From Elusimicrobiota bacterium (GTDB lineage: Bacteria > Elusimicrobiota > Elusimicrobia > 2-02-FULL-39-32), in assembly GCA_023249715.1 (NCBI GenBank), contig JAHFCA010000101.1, positions 1-5,705 on the forward strand: a stretch of DNA of 5,705 nt, given 5' to 3'. Below, piece by piece: positions 1 to 5,705 of the stretch (positions are counted from its first letter, which is position 1; each line of letters opens with the position of its first letter). Made by a program: the position numbers and the translations under genes. A model generated the notes under the pieces. That model ran no database searches and was not told where the DNA came from. It saw only the letters and a list, made by a program, of their open reading frames with translations.

Positions 1-18
1 GGAAGGAGTAATTTTTAA

Positions 19-1320
19 ATGATCCCACGCTATACCCGCCCCGAGATCGCTCACATTTGGTCGGATGAAACCCGTTTTCAGATTATGCTGCAGGTAGAAG
101 TTTTAGCGTGCGAAGCTCTTTCTCTGCAAGGAAAAGTTCCCAAAAAAGATATCGAGGTCATAAAGAAAAAAGCAAAAATTGATGTTAAGAAAATTGCAGA
201 GATCGAAAAAGTGGTCAAGCACGATGTCATCGCTTTTCTCACACAAGTGGAGCGCGCCGTGGGGAAAAGCGCTCGGTATCTCCACATGGGGATGACCTCT
301 TCCGACATTCTAGACACCGCTTTAGCGGTGCAGCTGGTAAGAGCCGCGGAAATTTTGGAGAAGGGATTAAAAAAACTTAAAAGAACAGTGGCCAACTTAG
401 CCCGCCGCTATAAATTAACAATCATGGCGGGAAGAACGCATGGTGTCCATGCCGAGCCCATTACGTTTGGAATTAAGGTGGCGGGGTGGTATTCCGAACT
501 TGTTCGGGCAGAAGCCCGCTTAAAAGAGGCCAAAGAGATCATTGCCTATGGGAAAATTTCTGGAGCGGTGGGAACCTTTGCCCACATTGATCCTTCCGTA
601 GAAGAATATGTGTGTAACCATTTGGGGCTCAAGCCGGAGCCAGTCTCTACGCAAATTATTTCTCGGGATCGGCACGCTCACTATCTTTCGAGTCTAACTC
701 TGGTGGCATGCACATTAGAAAGAATAGCTCTGGAGGTGCGCCACCTGCAGAGAACGGAAGTTCTAGAAGCAGAAGAACCGTTTACAGAGGGGCAAAGAGG
801 TTCTTCGGCCATGCCTCACAAAAGAAACCCCATCGCCTGTGAAAATATTTGCGGGTTGAGCCGCCTTCTGCGAGGGAACCTGCAGGCCGCATTGGAAAAT
901 GTGGCCCTTTGGCATGAACGGGATATTTCCCACTCGTCGGTAGAGCGGGTGGTTTTGCCCGACACCACGATCGCCCTGGATTTTATGATCTATAGGATGA
1001 ACGAAGTTTTGCTGGGGTTGGTGGTTTATCCGCAGAAGATGGAAGAGAACTTAAAAAAGACTTTAATGATTTTAGCGTCCCAACGATTGATGTTGGAACT
1101 CATTAAAAGAGGGGGCAAAAAGTTTTCCAGAGAATCGGCCTACAAAGTTGTGCAATCCCTCGCCCAAGCAGCCTGGACCAAGAACAAAGATTTTAAACTT
1201 CTTGTTCAGAATGACCCTGTTCTTAAATTGTATATTCCCGCAGCGACGATTCAGGAATGTTTTAATCCCCACTATTTCGTGCGCCACGCAGACACCATTC
1301 TCGCCCGCGCCGGAGTATAA
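19..1320 (+). CDS. purB: Adenylosuccinate lyase
   Basis: This cytoplasmic enzyme of the fumarase/aspartase superfamily acts twice in purine synthesis: it splits SAICAR to AICAR plus fumarate, and adenylosuccinate to AMP plus fumarate. The 433-residue protein has the usual length of the Bacillus-type family and appears full-length. Visible motifs are KHDV with His68, the TSSD segment at 93-96, GRTHGVHAEP at 138-147 with the general acid/base His141, and the superfamily signature GSSAMPHKRNP at 261-271 on the mobile loop with the catalytic Ser (Ser262 by family alignment). LWHERDISHSS at 297-307 is also typical. The ATG at 19 is supported by AAGGAG at 3-8 with a 10-base spacer and by the family-typical N-terminus MIPRYTRPEI. 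The gene is followed by a terminator-like hairpin, so it probably ends a transcription unit that begins left of the window. Identity is secure from motif recognition. Confidence 0.97.
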   Translation: MIPRYTRPEIAHIWSDETRFQIMLQVEVLACEALSLQGKVPKKDIEVIKKKAKIDVKKIAEIEKVVKHDVIAFLTQVERAVGKSARYLHMGMTSSDILDTALAVQLVRAAEILEKGLKKLKRTVANLARRYKLTIMAGRTHGVHAEPITFGIKVAGWYSELVRAEARLKEAKEIIAYGKISGAVGTFAHIDPSVEEYVCNHLGLKPEPVSTQIISRDRHAHYLSSLTLVACTLERIALEVRHLQRTEVLEAEEPFTEGQRGSSAMPHKRNPIACENICGLSRLLRGNLQAALENVALWHERDISHSSVERVVLPDTTIALDFMIYRMNEVLLGLVVYPQKMEENLKKTLMILASQRLMLELIKRGGKKFSRESAYKVVQSLAQAAWTKNKDFKLLVQNDPVLKLYIPAATIQECFNPHYFVRHADTILARAGV

Positions 1321-1336
1321 AATTAGGTTTCTTCGT

Positions 1337-1366
1337 TTGACTCCCCTCCGGGAGATGAGGTAAAAT
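1337..1366 (+). promoter_or_regulatory. Candidate sigma70-type promoter after purB
   Basis: TTGACT at 1337-1342 and TAAAAT at 1361-1366 each match the sigma70 consensus at five of six positions and are separated by 18 bp. The predicted start site would be near 1373, only a few bases before the hairpin at 1380-1402. The promoter would therefore make either a very short terminated RNA or a structured leader for the barrel gene and accA. A 5-bp inverted repeat, CTCCC at 1341-1345 with GGGAG at 1350-1354, overlaps the -35 box and spacer. The box matches are seen in the sequence; promoter function is inference, and chance matches of this quality are not rare in AT-rich gaps. Confidence 0.4.
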
Positions 1367-1379
1367 TTCACACAATGAA

Positions 1380-1412
1380 TCCCTACCCAAAAGGTGTAGG
1401 GAGTTGTTTTTT
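1380..1412 (+). terminator. Intrinsic terminator downstream of purB
   Basis: A 7-bp stem pairs 1380-1386 (TCCCTAC) with 1396-1402 (GTAGGGA). Two further G-C pairs (1387-1388 with 1393-1394) lie past a bulged T at 1395 and close an AAAA loop. The stem is followed by a T-rich run, 1404-1412, interrupted once by G. This is the standard layout of a Rho-independent terminator, and it lies 60 bp after the purB stop. It most simply ends the purB transcript. Because it also lies just after a candidate promoter and before the barrel gene, an attenuator role is possible. Confidence 0.7.
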
Positions 1413-1434
1413 GTACTGAAATTTTTATACATAA

Positions 1435-2271
1435 ATGAAAAAAATAGCGACTCTCTCTTTCTTAGCGTTCTTCTTTTTTGCGGGAGCTGTCTTTGTTCGC
1501 GCGCAAGAGACTCCTGCTCCTAAAGAGAAAAAAAGCGGATGGCGCAGCTTCTTTAGCCGCGATAAAGAGAGAACTAGCATAAAAAAGAAGGGGGGATGGT
1601 TCTCTGGGGGAGCTGAAAAGGCCCCCATCCAAGAAAATTTGATCGATTTAATTGATACTCCCACCACTCGCATTTTAGGGTACGGGAGTTATCGGGCCAA
1701 TTTTAGATTTTATAGAGATGGGGGCCTTTTAAACCATCTCTCGTTTGGCGTCTTTAACCGGTTTAATTTAGGCGTCTCCTGGGATGTGGAAAAATTTATT
1801 GGGGTGGAAGATCCCGGGACGAATGTCCCCACCCTCTACTTTAAAGTAAGAGCATATGATGGCGGGCCTATGCTCCCTTCGGTGGCCTTAGGGTACGACG
1901 GGCAAGGGAGATTTTTTAATAAGAGTACGGACCAGTATAGAGAAAGAGAAAAAGGTCTTTTTGTGGTGTTAGGAAAGGAACTCATTCATAATTTTGAATC
2001 TAGAGTCGGCATGAGTGTTTCTAAATTTAATAATAGCGAAGGTTCCGAGGGAAAAATTTCTGGTTTTGTTGGGGCTTCCTATTCTATGGATGAAAAATTT
2101 TATCTCATGATGGAGTATGATAATTTAAGATCGGCTCCCGGCAATCGTTTAAATGTTGGTTTTCGCGTCCTGCCCATCTCTTCCTTTGCCGTAGATTTTG
2201 CCGTGCGCAATCTGATGGACTCCTCTGAACGAGAACGAATAGTGCGTCTCAATTACGTAGGAAGTTTTTAG
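1435..2271 (+). CDS. Predicted outer-membrane beta-barrel protein, uncharacterised
   Basis: I do not recognise a named family with certainty. The 278-residue product begins with a Sec signal peptide: Lys2-Lys3, a hydrophobic core at about 5-21 rich in Phe and Ala, and a likely signal peptidase I site after VRA at 21-23. Residues 24-66 are a Lys/Pro/Gly-rich linker with two similar Trp-containing segments, KKSGWRSFFS at 32-41 and KKGGWFSGG at 51-59. From about residue 78 to the end the sequence alternates polar and hydrophobic or aromatic residues with Gly-rich turns, for example GYGSYRANFRFY, FGVFNRFNLGVSW and FYLMMEYDNLR. It ends NYVGSF, with a terminal Phe and an aromatic five residues from the end, as in BAM-assembled barrels. 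It resembles YjbH-like or other small barrel proteins of diderm candidate phyla, but that is only an impression. The ATG at 1435 gives an intact signal peptide yet has no Shine-Dalgarno sequence before it. The stop lies 12 bp before accA, suggesting co-transcription. Confidence 0.8.
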   Translation: MKKIATLSFLAFFFFAGAVFVRAQETPAPKEKKSGWRSFFSRDKERTSIKKKGGWFSGGAEKAPIQENLIDLIDTPTTRILGYGSYRANFRFYRDGGLLNHLSFGVFNRFNLGVSWDVEKFIGVEDPGTNVPTLYFKVRAYDGGPMLPSVALGYDGQGRFFNKSTDQYREREKGLFVVLGKELIHNFESRVGMSVSKFNNSEGSEGKISGFVGASYSMDEKFYLMMEYDNLRSAPGNRLNVGFRVLPISSFAVDFAVRNLMDSSERERIVRLNYVGSF

Positions 2272-2283
2272 GTCAGCTTTTCT

Positions 2284-3279
2284 GTGGAAGAAATTGTAGG
2301 ACTTGAATTTGAAAAACCTATCTTAGATTTAGAATCTAAGATCGCGGAAATTAAGAGTTTGAGCTCCAGCCAATCGTTATCCATTAGTTTATCTGAGGAA
2401 GTGAAATCTTTAGAAGAAAAAAGAGACCAACTCATGCAAGAAATCTTTTCCAATCTAAATCCTTGGCAAAGAGTGCAGTTGGCGCGCCATCCAAGAAGGC
2501 CTCATACGTTCGATTATATTCAGGCCCTGTTCACAGATTTTACGGAACTACATGGAGACCGCTGTTTTGCTGACGACCCGGCTTTGGTGGCGGGAGTTGC
2601 TTTTTTAGAGGAGATTCCTGTGGTCGTCATGGGGCAACAAAAAGGGCGTTCTATTGAGGAATCGATGCTGCGGAACTTTGGCATGATGCATCCGGAAGGG
2701 TACCGCAAAGCTCTCCGACTTATGCAGCTGGCAGAAAAATTTCGTAAGCCGGTGATTCTGTTTATTGATACTCCCGGAGCTTATCCGGGAATTGGGGCGG
2801 AAGAGAGAGGTCAAGCCGAGGCGATTGCCCGTAATCTTCGAGAGATGGCCACCCTCCGGGTTCCTTTAATTAGCATTGTCATTGGAGAAGGAGGCAGCGG
2901 AGGCGCGTTGGGACTTGGAGTGACCGATAGAATTTTAATGTTAGAGAATGCGTGGTACTCGGTTATTTCTCCAGAGGGATGCGCTGCCATTTTGTTTAGA
3001 GATGCTGCCAAGGCTTCTTATGCGGCTGAAGCGCTTAAACTGACCGCAAAAGATTTAAAATCTTTTAATATTATTGATGAAATTATTCCCGAACCTTTGG
3101 GAGGAGCCCATCGCGATTTTCAGAGAGTTGTCAGCGCTCTTAAAGAATCGCTCCAACGTCATTTAAAAGATTTGTCTGCTTTAAAGAGCGAAGATTTGTT
3201 AGAAGAGCGTTATAAAAAATTTAGAGCGCTTGGAAGTTGGAAAGAAGGAAAAGCGGTAAAGAAAAAATCTAAAAAATAA
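2284..3279 (+). CDS. accA: Acetyl-CoA carboxylase carboxyltransferase subunit alpha
   Basis: AccA pairs with AccD to transfer the carboxyl group from carboxybiotin on AccB to acetyl-CoA. This makes malonyl-CoA, the committed step of fatty acid synthesis, in the cytoplasm. The 331-residue protein is close to the E. coli length of about 319. It shows the N-terminal LEFEKPILDLESKI segment and helical pairing region (about 7-60), LARHPRRPHTFDYI at 66-79, GQQKGR at 117-122, NFGMMHPEGYRKALRLM at 131-147, DTPGAYPGIGAEERGQ at 162-177, the oxyanion-hole glycines GEGGSGGA at 201-208, and SVISPEGCA at 226-234, all crotonase-fold carboxyltransferase hallmarks. The start is GTG at 2284: an in-frame TAG at 2269 excludes an earlier start, and the next Met (residue 51) would remove conserved sequence. 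The only nearby ribosome-site candidate is a weak AGG about 11 bases upstream, so translation may be coupled to the barrel gene. The C-terminus carries a lysine-rich tail, KKKSKK. AccD, AccB and AccC are not in this window. Confidence 0.97.
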   Translation: MEEIVGLEFEKPILDLESKIAEIKSLSSSQSLSISLSEEVKSLEEKRDQLMQEIFSNLNPWQRVQLARHPRRPHTFDYIQALFTDFTELHGDRCFADDPALVAGVAFLEEIPVVVMGQQKGRSIEESMLRNFGMMHPEGYRKALRLMQLAEKFRKPVILFIDTPGAYPGIGAEERGQAEAIARNLREMATLRVPLISIVIGEGGSGGALGLGVTDRILMLENAWYSVISPEGCAAILFRDAAKASYAAEALKLTAKDLKSFNIIDEIIPEPLGGAHRDFQRVVSALKESLQRHLKDLSALKSEDLLEERYKKFRALGSWKEGKAVKKKSKK

Positions 3280-3281
3280 AA

Positions 3282-3296
3282 AGGGCTCTAAGCCCT
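3282..3296 (+). other. Short hairpin between accA and the aldolase gene
   Basis: AGGGCT at 3282-3287 pairs perfectly with AGCCCT at 3291-3296 around a three-base CTA loop. It begins 3 bp after the accA stop and ends 4 bp before the aldolase Shine-Dalgarno sequence. No T-run follows it on the plus strand, so it is not a standard terminator for accA. It could act as an mRNA stability or processing element, or influence ribosome loading on the aldolase. On the minus strand it is followed by a T-rich stretch, but that stretch is mainly the complement of the accA lysine codons and no minus-strand gene is seen there. Confidence 0.5.
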
Positions 3297-3300
3297 GATG

Positions 3301-3306
3301 AGGAGG
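3301..3306 (+). promoter_or_regulatory. Strong ribosome binding site for the aldolase
   Basis: AGGAGG lies 8 bases before the ATG at 3315 and matches the anti-Shine-Dalgarno consensus. It fixes the aldolase start and is clearly stronger than the sites before the barrel gene and accA. This suggests the aldolase is translated independently and at a high level. Confidence 0.85.
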
Positions 3307-3314
3307 AAGGTGCC

Positions 3315-4394
3315 ATGGTAGTAACAGAAGAAAAAATAAAAGTAGTTTCACCCCGGGAATTTTTTTTAAATTTAACCCCGGGCAAATTAATAGGGCTTAG
3401 AAATGTCTCCGATTCCAACGGAAGACTTAAAGTTTTAGCGCTCGATCAGTCTAATTCTTTTAAGAAATTCTTAAGAGCTCTTTATGAAAAAGAAGGGAAA
3501 AAACGGGAACCCACCTACCAAGATATTATGGGGGCAAAGCTCGAGATTACAGAAGCGCTTTCGCCATTTTCTACCGCGGTTTTATTAGATGTCAATTATG
3601 GAGCGCGGCAGTCTATTAACGCCGGCTCTTTAGCGCATGGAAGTGGCCTTATTGTTCGTTTAGAGGCTTCCAAAGATCCCGGCACCAAGAGCGAAGTAGA
3701 ACCCGGCTGGTCTGTTCGCCAAATAAAAAAAATGGGCGGCACTGCCGTAAAACTGTTAGTTTATATGGATGTGGAAGATAAAAAAACCACAGAATTCCAG
3801 ATGGACTTTGCTAAACAGGTGTATAAAGATTGCGCTAGGGAAGATATTCTGCTGATGACAGAAGAACTTTCCTATCCCAAATCCGGAGAAGATAAAAATA
3901 GTCCCGCCTATCAGGCAAGGCGGCCCAACAATATCTTGGCATCGTGTGAACTCTTGGGACCTGTAACGGATATTCTAAAGTTAGAGTATCCGGCCAACAT
4001 CCGTACGGATGACGAAAAAACTCAGATGAAAGCGCTCGAAACCTTAACCGCGAAAGCCATTCGTCCTTGGGTGCTTTTATCCGCCGGAGAAAAGTTTGAC
4101 CTCTTCTTAAAACAAGTGGAATTCGCTATGAAGGCGGGAGCGAGCGGCATTATGGCGGGACGGGCGATATTTCAGGAATATTTCGACTATGTAGATCTAA
4201 ACGACCGCAAAAAATTCTTGAAGACCATCGGAATCGATCGTATGAAAAAGTTAAACGAAATCGTAGATAAATATGCGACTCCTTGGCAAAAGAAGACAGG
4301 GATCACCGCAGCCGACCATCTTAAAGCGGTAGAAACCGATTGGTATTCTAAAGGGGCCACTGCCTCCGGAGCCGACGTTAAAGGCGAATATTAA
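3315..4394 (+). CDS. Class I ketose-bisphosphate aldolase, LacD (tagatose-bisphosphate aldolase) family
   Basis: The 359-residue protein aligns by eye with LacD-type TIM-barrel aldolases, which form a lysine Schiff base and need no metal. They cleave tagatose or fructose 1,6-bisphosphate to dihydroxyacetone phosphate and glyceraldehyde 3-phosphate. Visible elements are LALDQ at 41-45 (Asp44, Gln45), LLDVNYG at 90-96, AVKLLVYMD at 144-152 (Lys146), the acidic pair Glu183-Glu184 at the family's catalytic Glu, DILKLEYPAN at 219-228 with the presumed Schiff-base Lys222, LSAGEK at 255-260, and the C-terminal phosphate-binding GIMAGRA at 278-284. It is about 30 residues longer than typical LacD (about 326), with roughly 20 extra at the N-terminus and a C-terminal tail after about 325. 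The next gene is a phosphofructokinase 13 bp away, so fructose 1,6-bisphosphate is the most likely substrate. Related members act on sedoheptulose 1,7-bisphosphate or sulfofructose phosphate. No galactose, tagatose or sulfoquinovose genes are visible, so the lacD symbol is withheld. Confidence 0.88.
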   Translation: MVVTEEKIKVVSPREFFLNLTPGKLIGLRNVSDSNGRLKVLALDQSNSFKKFLRALYEKEGKKREPTYQDIMGAKLEITEALSPFSTAVLLDVNYGARQSINAGSLAHGSGLIVRLEASKDPGTKSEVEPGWSVRQIKKMGGTAVKLLVYMDVEDKKTTEFQMDFAKQVYKDCAREDILLMTEELSYPKSGEDKNSPAYQARRPNNILASCELLGPVTDILKLEYPANIRTDDEKTQMKALETLTAKAIRPWVLLSAGEKFDLFLKQVEFAMKAGASGIMAGRAIFQEYFDYVDLNDRKKFLKTIGIDRMKKLNEIVDKYATPWQKKTGITAADHLKAVETDWYSKGATASGADVKGEY

Positions 4395-4397
4395 TTC

Positions 4398-4401
4398 GAG
4401 G
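4398..4401 (+). promoter_or_regulatory. Ribosome binding site that decides the phosphofructokinase start
   Basis: GAGG lies 6 bases before the ATG at 4408, which is good spacing. An in-frame TTG at 4402 would sit directly against this site with no spacer, so the two-residue longer form starting there is unlikely. Confidence 0.75.
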
Positions 4402-4407
4402 TTGACC

Positions 4408-5439
4408 ATGGCGAAGAAAATTGGAATTTTAACAGGGGGTGGCGATTGCCCGGGGTTGAACCCGGCTATCCGCGGCTGCGCCATGCGCGCATTCGACTTT
4501 GGATATGAATGTGTGGGTTTGCTGGAAGGTTGGAAAGGGTTGGTCAAAGGGAATACAATGCCTCTTGGCCTCCAAGATGTGGCGGATATCATTGGGAAAG
4601 GTGGAACCATTCTTGGGACTAGCAGAACCAACCCTTTTAAACAGGAGGGATCTGTGCCCCAGTGCTTAGAAAATTTTAAAAAACTGGGATTAGATGCCTT
4701 GGTTGCGATGGGAGGGGAAGACACGCTTGGGGTGGCCTCTCGCTTTTATAGTGAATATAAAATCCCGATCGTGGGTGTTCCTAAAACCATGGATAACGAT
4801 CTTTCCGCCACCGACTATACCTTTGGGTTTGATACCGCTACCACCATTGCGGTGGACGCGGCGGAACGTTTAAAGGATACCGGCCGCAGCCATAGACGCG
4901 TTATGATTTTAGAAGTCATGGGGCGTCATGCTGGGTGGGTGGCTCTCTTTACCGCCCTGGCGGGCGCCGCCGATTGGGTTTGCATTCCAGAATTTCCGGT
5001 AGATGTCAAAAAAATGTGCGATCACATTAAAAAAGCTCATGAGCGCAATAAAGTCGCTTTAGTGGTCGCCTCGGAAGCGATTACCATTGGGAGAGAAAAA
5101 GTCGAGGAAGAACAACTGGATGAGTTTGGCCACATGCTCTTAAAAAAGCGCGGCGTGGGAGAAAGACTAGCCGAAATTATAGAGAGAGAAACCAAATTGG
5201 AAACGCGCGCCAGTGTGATTGGCCACATCCAACGTGGAGGATCTCCCACTCTCTTCGACAGAATTCTGGGTACGCGTGTAGGCGTAAAAGCGGCAGAACT
5301 CGCTCAGGAAGGAAAGTTTGGCGAGATGGTAGCGCTGCGTGGGAATGTTGTGGTGGGAGTTTCCTTAAAAGAAGCGACGGCCCAACTAAAAATTGTTCCC
5401 GAATCCTGGAAGCAACTCGCCGAAATCTTCTTTAAATAA
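4408..5439 (+). CDS. 6-phosphofructokinase, group III, predicted pyrophosphate-dependent
   Basis: This enzyme phosphorylates fructose 6-phosphate to fructose 1,6-bisphosphate in the cytoplasm, the control step of glycolysis. With PPi as donor the reaction is reversible. The 343-residue protein has the compact PfkA fold. Visible motifs are GILTGGGDCPGLN at 6-18, GGTILGTSR at 65-73, GGEDT at 102-106, PKTMDND at 125-131 with the catalytic base Asp129, SHRRVMILEVMGRHAGW at 161-177 for sugar-phosphate binding, and HIQRGG at 273-278. At the two donor-specificity positions (E. coli 104 and 124) it has Asp105 and Lys126 instead of two glycines. This is the pattern of PPi-dependent enzymes such as that of Amycolatopsis methanolica, whereas ATP-using group III enzymes keep Gly at the first position. 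The sugar substrate could also include sedoheptulose 7-phosphate. It follows the aldolase by 13 bp, probably in one operon. The start is ATG 4408, chosen on ribosome-site spacing. Family identity is secure; donor choice is inferred. Confidence 0.95.
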   Translation: MAKKIGILTGGGDCPGLNPAIRGCAMRAFDFGYECVGLLEGWKGLVKGNTMPLGLQDVADIIGKGGTILGTSRTNPFKQEGSVPQCLENFKKLGLDALVAMGGEDTLGVASRFYSEYKIPIVGVPKTMDNDLSATDYTFGFDTATTIAVDAAERLKDTGRSHRRVMILEVMGRHAGWVALFTALAGAADWVCIPEFPVDVKKMCDHIKKAHERNKVALVVASEAITIGREKVEEEQLDEFGHMLLKKRGVGERLAEIIERETKLETRASVIGHIQRGGSPTLFDRILGTRVGVKAAELAQEGKFGEMVALRGNVVVGVSLKEATAQLKIVPESWKQLAEIFFK

Positions 5440-5442
5440 TTT

Positions 5443-5705
5443 CTAAGCGCGGCGCAAAAGAAAGTGATACCCTTTTGTGCGGGCGGTAATTTCATAGAGG
5501 CCGTCTTCAAACACCATAGTCCGGTCCCCAATATGAGTTTGTCCGGAATAGAGCAGACTGCGCAAGACCCATTTTTGATCTAACCGTTTAAAGGAATGTT
5601 TTCCCTGTAAAGTTTTAGAGGGTAAATAGGGTTGAAGCGATTCCCAAAAACTAGATCTCACTCCTTGCAATATATCTCCATAGGGGACTCGGGTTTGCCA
5701 ATGCA
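5443..5705 (-). CDS. C-terminal end of an unrecognised gene, open at the window edge
   Basis: The reading frame is open from the right edge to a TAG stop at 5443-5445, giving 86 residues on the minus strand that I cannot assign to a family. The visible part is mixed in character and ends in GLYEITARTKGYHFLLRRA, which looks like a beta-strand-rich, basic C-terminus. There is no signal peptide or membrane segment in the visible portion. An in-frame TTG at 5670 has GGAG five bases upstream, so a 75-residue protein starting there is possible. However, the frame continues without a stop beyond it, which favours a longer gene cut by the window. It converges on the phosphofructokinase with a 3-bp gap between stops. 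A coding call is supported by the open frame, the tidy convergent end and the absence of a comparable plus-strand frame. Confidence 0.6.
   Translation of the reverse strand, partial: HWQTRVPYGDILQGVRSSFWESLQPYLPSKTLQGKHSFKRLDQKWVLRSLLYSGQTHIGDRTMVFEDGLYEITARTKGYHFLLRRA
5452..5480 (+). other. Imperfect hairpin just after the phosphofructokinase stop
   Basis: GCGCAAAAG at 5452-5460 can pair with CTTTTGTGC at 5472-5480, a 9-bp stem with one G-U pair and an 11-base loop, starting 12 bases after the kinase stop. The G-U position would be a C-A mismatch in minus-strand RNA, so the fold is better in the kinase transcript. No T-run follows, so it is not a classical intrinsic terminator. It lies inside the convergent coding region and may simply reflect codons there. 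Confidence 0.3.

Noticed and set aside
1148..1363. 71-codon plus-strand frame overlapping the purB 3' end
   Set aside because: It lies in another frame of a strongly conserved gene and has no ribosome site or recognisable protein features.
3262..3296. Minus-strand terminator formed by the 3282-3296 hairpin followed by a T-rich run
   Set aside because: The T-rich run is the complement of lysine codons at the accA 3' end, and no minus-strand gene lies to the right that would need it nearby.
3295..3302. CTGATGAG, which resembles the hammerhead ribozyme core
   Set aside because: No flanking stem II plus GAAA and stem III arrangement could be drawn around it. The motif overlaps the aldolase ribosome-site region and is short enough to occur by chance.
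4402..4407. TTG start giving a two-residue longer phosphofructokinase
   Set aside because: It abuts the GAGG site with no spacer, while the ATG at 4408 has 6-base spacing and gives the family-typical N-terminus.
4251..4724. 157-codon minus-strand open frame across the aldolase-kinase junction
   Set aside because: It overlaps two well-conserved plus-strand genes. Its translation has no recognisable domain and has the low-complexity Pro/Ser look of an antisense shadow.
1435..5439. A dedicated novel defence, mobile or secondary-metabolism system
   Set aside because: All recognisable genes are core metabolism or envelope functions. There are no repeats, integrase, nuclease, toxin-like genes or composition shift visible to me.

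Overview
The window is a compact, mostly single-strand bacterial gene block with mid-range GC by eye. It reads left to right as purB (adenylosuccinate lyase), a signal-peptide-bearing predicted outer-membrane beta-barrel protein, accA (acetyl-CoA carboxylase carboxyltransferase alpha subunit), a LacD-type class I ketose-bisphosphate aldolase, and a group III 6-phosphofructokinase with pyrophosphate-type active-site residues. At the right edge, the end of an unrecognised minus-strand gene converges on the kinase with only three bases between the stop codons.

The organism is most likely a diderm (Gram-negative-type) bacterium. The second gene has a Sec signal peptide, beta-rich sequence with alternating aromatics and a terminal Phe, as in BAM-assembled barrels. 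The stand-alone accA, predicted PPi-type phosphofructokinase and LacD-type aldolase would fit an anaerobic, fermentative lineage such as Omnitrophota or Elusimicrobiota. That placement is a guess from gene-family impressions; no marker gene here settles it.

Layout. Bases 1-18 carry only the purB ribosome binding site. The 114-bp gap after purB is the richest non-coding stretch: it holds a possible sigma70-type promoter, an intrinsic terminator and a possible 14-codon leader ORF that spans the terminator. The barrel gene and accA are 12 bp apart and in the same frame. A 35-bp gap with a 6-bp hairpin and a strong AGGAGG site leads into the aldolase, and the kinase follows after 13 bp with its own GAGG site. 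No RNA genes, mobile elements, CRISPR arrays or long repeats were seen.

The aldolase and kinase form an obvious metabolic pair. The kinase would make a hexose bisphosphate from fructose 6-phosphate, and the aldolase would split it into two trioses, or both could run in reverse. accA supplies malonyl-CoA for lipid synthesis, purB serves purine synthesis, and the barrel protein belongs to the envelope. This is largely a housekeeping region. The points worth a second look are the predicted phosphoryl donor of the kinase, the aldolase substrate, the uncharacterised barrel family and the purB-barrel leader region.
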